DNA from: Raphanus sativus
Lineage: Eukaryota; Streptophyta; Magnoliopsida; Brassicales; Brassicaceae
Assembly (NCBI RefSeq): GCF_000801105.2
Contig: NC_079514.1
Location: 8,432,001-8,496,000, forward strand
Reading direction: 5' to 3'
DNA: 64,000 nucleotides
Shown: positions 63,700 to 64,000 of the stretch, piece after piece
How positions within the stretch are numbered: position 1 is the stretch's first letter
Layout of the letters: each line of letters begins with the position of its first letter
Translations under genes and position numbers: made by a program
The notes under the pieces: generated by a model
What the model saw: only the letters and a program-made list of their open reading frames with translations
Databases searched by the model: none
Told to the model about the DNA's origin: nothing

Positions 63700-64000
63700 A
63701 CATTGCCTCTTCCATATCCCTCAAGTTGTATATGTCTTGTCTAATAAATTCCCTATTGCTCTGCTTCTCTTACATACCCTTATACTACTGTCTCAAGCTC
63801 AATCAATGTTCCATATTATAAAAAATAAGAATCTCATTTTTTCAATTATTTGTCTGTACTTATCAAAAGAAATTAAAAAGAAAAAGAAAAAAAAACAATT
63901 TGTTTGTCTATTGTAATAAGAACTGTATAAAGCTCTGTGTAAATTGCTAATGTATTCCGTTTCATATATGCAGCCATGGAATGTTTGTCGTTTACATATT

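Noticed and set aside
1..64000. CRISPR arrays, operons, bacterial ribosome-binding sites
   Set aside because: Intron structure, tRNA genes, plant gene families and transposons show eukaryotic nuclear DNA; no regularly spaced repeat array is present.

Overview
The window reads as nuclear DNA of a plant in the mustard family, most likely Brassica or a close relative. The protein-coding genes have plant intron structure. From memory, their order follows Arabidopsis thaliana chromosome 3 from about At3g51010 down to At3g50830, with several Arabidopsis neighbours missing. That pattern fits one fractionated subgenome copy of an ancient polyploid. The species call and the At3g identifiers are inference from remembered gene order; the genes themselves are read from the sequence.

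Layout. 0-7 kb is a compact gene block: the 3' end of a basic coiled-coil gene, a soluble epoxide hydrolase-like alpha/beta hydrolase, a phosducin-like protein 3 and a BCS1-type AAA ATPase. 8.4-21.8 kb is an insertion island: two Helitrons abutting head to tail, a complete TRIM retrotransposon and a tandem duplication carrying a small hAT element. The first Helitron carries broken copies of NFU1, SGT1 and eEF1A. The second carries a decayed RPA-like gene and a foldback element. 22-36 kb returns to genes: a DUF4408/DUF761-type protein, a plastid-type lipid phosphate phosphatase, a coiled-coil tail-anchored protein, a small basic protein, a tRNA-Asn and the zinc-finger homeodomain gene HB28/ZHD7. 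36-64 kb is gene-poor: the GATA factor HAN at 41-42.5 kb, the AP-3 sigma subunit at 58-59 kb, a tRNA-Val at 60.9 kb and COR413-PM at 62.7-63.7 kb. Between them lie MITEs, a SINE, LINE 3' ends, a Pack-MULE with a RETICULATA-RELATED fragment and a chimera of MKK3, fructokinase and lumen-protein pieces. The genes are ordinary independent transcription units and do not form a pathway.

The most striking pattern is one that usual annotation would miss. About 28 sites, roughly one per 2 kb, carry a tiny insertion of 8-41 bp. Most end in an A-run (or start with a T-run in the reverse orientation), and each is flanked by a perfect or near-perfect direct repeat of 10-23 bp. They form a size series with clear LINE copies of about 680 and 167 bp that have the same kind of tail and target-site duplication. 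I interpret them as extremely 5'-truncated, nearly tail-only LINE/SINE integrations (micro-retroposons). One spans the HB28 stop codon, one sits in the HAN intron, and one lies just upstream of the AP-3 sigma start. All exon models were derived by hand from splice consensus, reading frame and remembered family sequences; no alignment or expression data were available.
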